Source of the DNA: Chloroflexota bacterium
Lineage (GTDB): Bacteria > Chloroflexota > UBA11872 > VXOZ01
Length of the DNA stretch: 64,000 bases
Assembly: GCA_958295775.1 (NCBI GenBank)
Contig: CATQHC010000009.1
Span: 310,001 to 374,000, forward strand
Reading direction: 5' to 3'
The translations under genes were made by a program, and so were the position numbers. Of the stretch, positions 63,438-64,000 are shown in pieces; within the stretch, counting starts at the first letter, position 1, and the number at the start of each line of letters is the position of its first letter. The notes beneath the pieces were generated by a model. It made no database searches, had not been told where the DNA came from, and saw nothing but the letters and a program-made list of their open reading frames with translations.

Positions 63438-63869
63438 ATGCAGTCGGTAGTAATCAGAAGCCACGAGCGGCTTCAGCACGTCGTCGCCACGGACACACAC
63501 GCGCTGGTCGCAGACGAGCCGCCGCCTGAGGGAGAAGGTCTCGGACCCAATCCCTATGAACTCCTGCTGGCCGCGCTCGGCGCCTGAACGGCAATGACGC
63601 TGCGGCTGTATGCCGACAGGAAAGAGTGGGATCTCCGAGCGGTCAAGGTAGAACTCAGCCACGAGCGCGTGCACGCCCGCGACTGCGCCGAGTGCGAAGA
63701 CCAGAGCAAGTCCAAGATCGACCTCATCCGCCGCTACATTGTGGTGACCGGCGCGCTCGACGCAGCCCAGCGCAAGCGGCTCCTGCAGATTGCCGAACGC
63801 TGCCCCGTGCATCGCACGCTGGACGGCGGCCCGACAATCCTGACGGAGTTAGATGTAGTGTCGGGCTAA
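63438..63869 (+). CDS. OsmC-family protein with in-frame TGA at the catalytic cysteine (candidate selenoprotein)
   Basis: A 143-codon OsmC/Ohr-type gene: MQSVVIRSHERLQHVV at the start (GGGAGG seven bases ahead of the ATG), GPNPYELLLAALGA (36-49), TGA at codon 50 (63585-63587), then TAMTLRLYADRKEWDL and ERCPVHRTL (120-128) with the second catalytic cysteine Cys122. In the family codon 50 is Cys (LLAALGACTAMTLR). Both sides stay open in the same frame and show no decay. OsmC-like selenoproteins have been described in bacteria. A hairpin at 63598-63620 fits a bacterial SECIS. Reading TGA as selenocysteine would give a Sec50-Cys122 peroxidase. A nonsense mutation or read error is the alternative; selA, selB, selC and selD are not in this window. 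Confidence 0.75.
63598..63620 (+). promoter_or_regulatory. Candidate bacterial SECIS element
   Basis: CTGCGGC (63600-63606) pairs with GCCG-A-CAG (63612-63619, one bulged A), closed by the loop TGTAT, and a further C-G pair joins 63598 and 63620 past a bulged G599. The loop has G in its second position and starts 20 nt after the TGA, within the range seen for bacterial SECIS hairpins. The element is inside the coding sequence, as in bacteria. Confidence 0.5.
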
Positions 63870-63971
63870 AGGTAATCTCATTGCGTAGGTCATCTAAGCC
63901 GGAGGAGAAGCCGAGAATCGAAAGGTGGCAAACCTCCACTCGACGGCAACTACGACTGGAGAAGATCGGAT

Positions 63972-63996
63972 GGATTCCCGCTTTCGCGGGAATGAC
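63972..63996. repeat. Palindromic repeat (GGATTCCCGC-TTTC-GCGGGAATGAC), second copy
   Basis: Identical in its 25 bases to the copy at 59809-59833, including the flanks GG and GAC. It lies in intergenic sequence at the right edge. Confidence 0.85.
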
Positions 63997-64000
63997 AGAG

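Noticed and set aside
1-64000. CRISPR arrays, prophage genes, insertion sequences and integrase genes
   Set aside because: None seen; no regularly spaced direct repeats, transposase or integrase motifs were found in the window.

Overview
The window looks like a piece of a GC-rich bacterial chromosome, most likely from the Chloroflexota, perhaps a marine or host-associated lineage. This is inference. The main clue is the secreted beta-helix protein at 35940-37589, whose C-terminus carries two repeats of the F-x-E-T-x-H / G-x-F-L-x-x-F / GGL-x-x-F-G-[YF]-P / W-F-Q-R-x-R type that is common in that phylum. There are also two giant YfhO-type membrane proteins, many stand-alone catabolic enzymes (amidohydrolases, a PhyH dioxygenase, MDR dehydrogenases, an IlvD/Edd dehydratase), an orphan ANTAR regulator, and no visible outer-membrane or LPS genes. 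GTG and TTG starts are frequent. Genes sit in short operons on both strands, with dispersed palindromic repeats in the gaps and one inside a gene.

Layout. 1-5.4 kb (minus strand): a partial ChaN/EreA-like gene, an RNase J-like metallo-beta-lactamase, and a coupled hisC-hppA pair behind a good promoter. 5.9-12 kb: YfhO protein 1, an orphan sugar-binding lipoprotein, a small membrane protein, tRNA-Gly(TCC) and a VOC protein. 12-24 kb: an ABC-2 exporter, an amidohydrolase, two MFS transporters, an aldo/keto reductase, a degenerate GspE/PilB-like protein overlapping an MscS channel, and a PhyH dioxygenase/sugar isomerase pair. 24-35.7 kb: tandem YIP1 proteins, FabI, gamma-glutamyltransferase, a PlsY-like protein, ProB, a convergent pair of MDR dehydrogenases, and DprA with a small partner. 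35.9-47 kb: the beta-helix protein, the ANTAR regulator, YfhO protein 2, a glycosyltransferase, RlmB, a second amidohydrolase, and a second ABC-2 exporter. 47-55 kb: a frameshifted methyltransferase pseudogene, a MacAB-like three-gene exporter, an SDR and RmuC. 55-64 kb: TopA, a DegT aminotransferase, a MidA-like methyltransferase interrupted in frame by a dispersed repeat, an IlvD/Edd dehydratase coupled to an AlkZ/YcaQ-type DNA glycosylase, and an OsmC protein.

The strongest observation is the OsmC gene at 63438-63869. Its catalytic cysteine codon is TGA, both flanks are open in one frame, the second catalytic cysteine is intact, and a hairpin suitable as a bacterial SECIS lies just 3' of the TGA. 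It is a candidate UGA-encoded selenoprotein; a nonsense mutation or sequence error remains possible. Other unusual points are the pseudo-ATPase with an N-terminal helix-turn-helix, the IlvD/Edd protein lacking the usual CDK cysteine, and the SDR lacking YxxxK.
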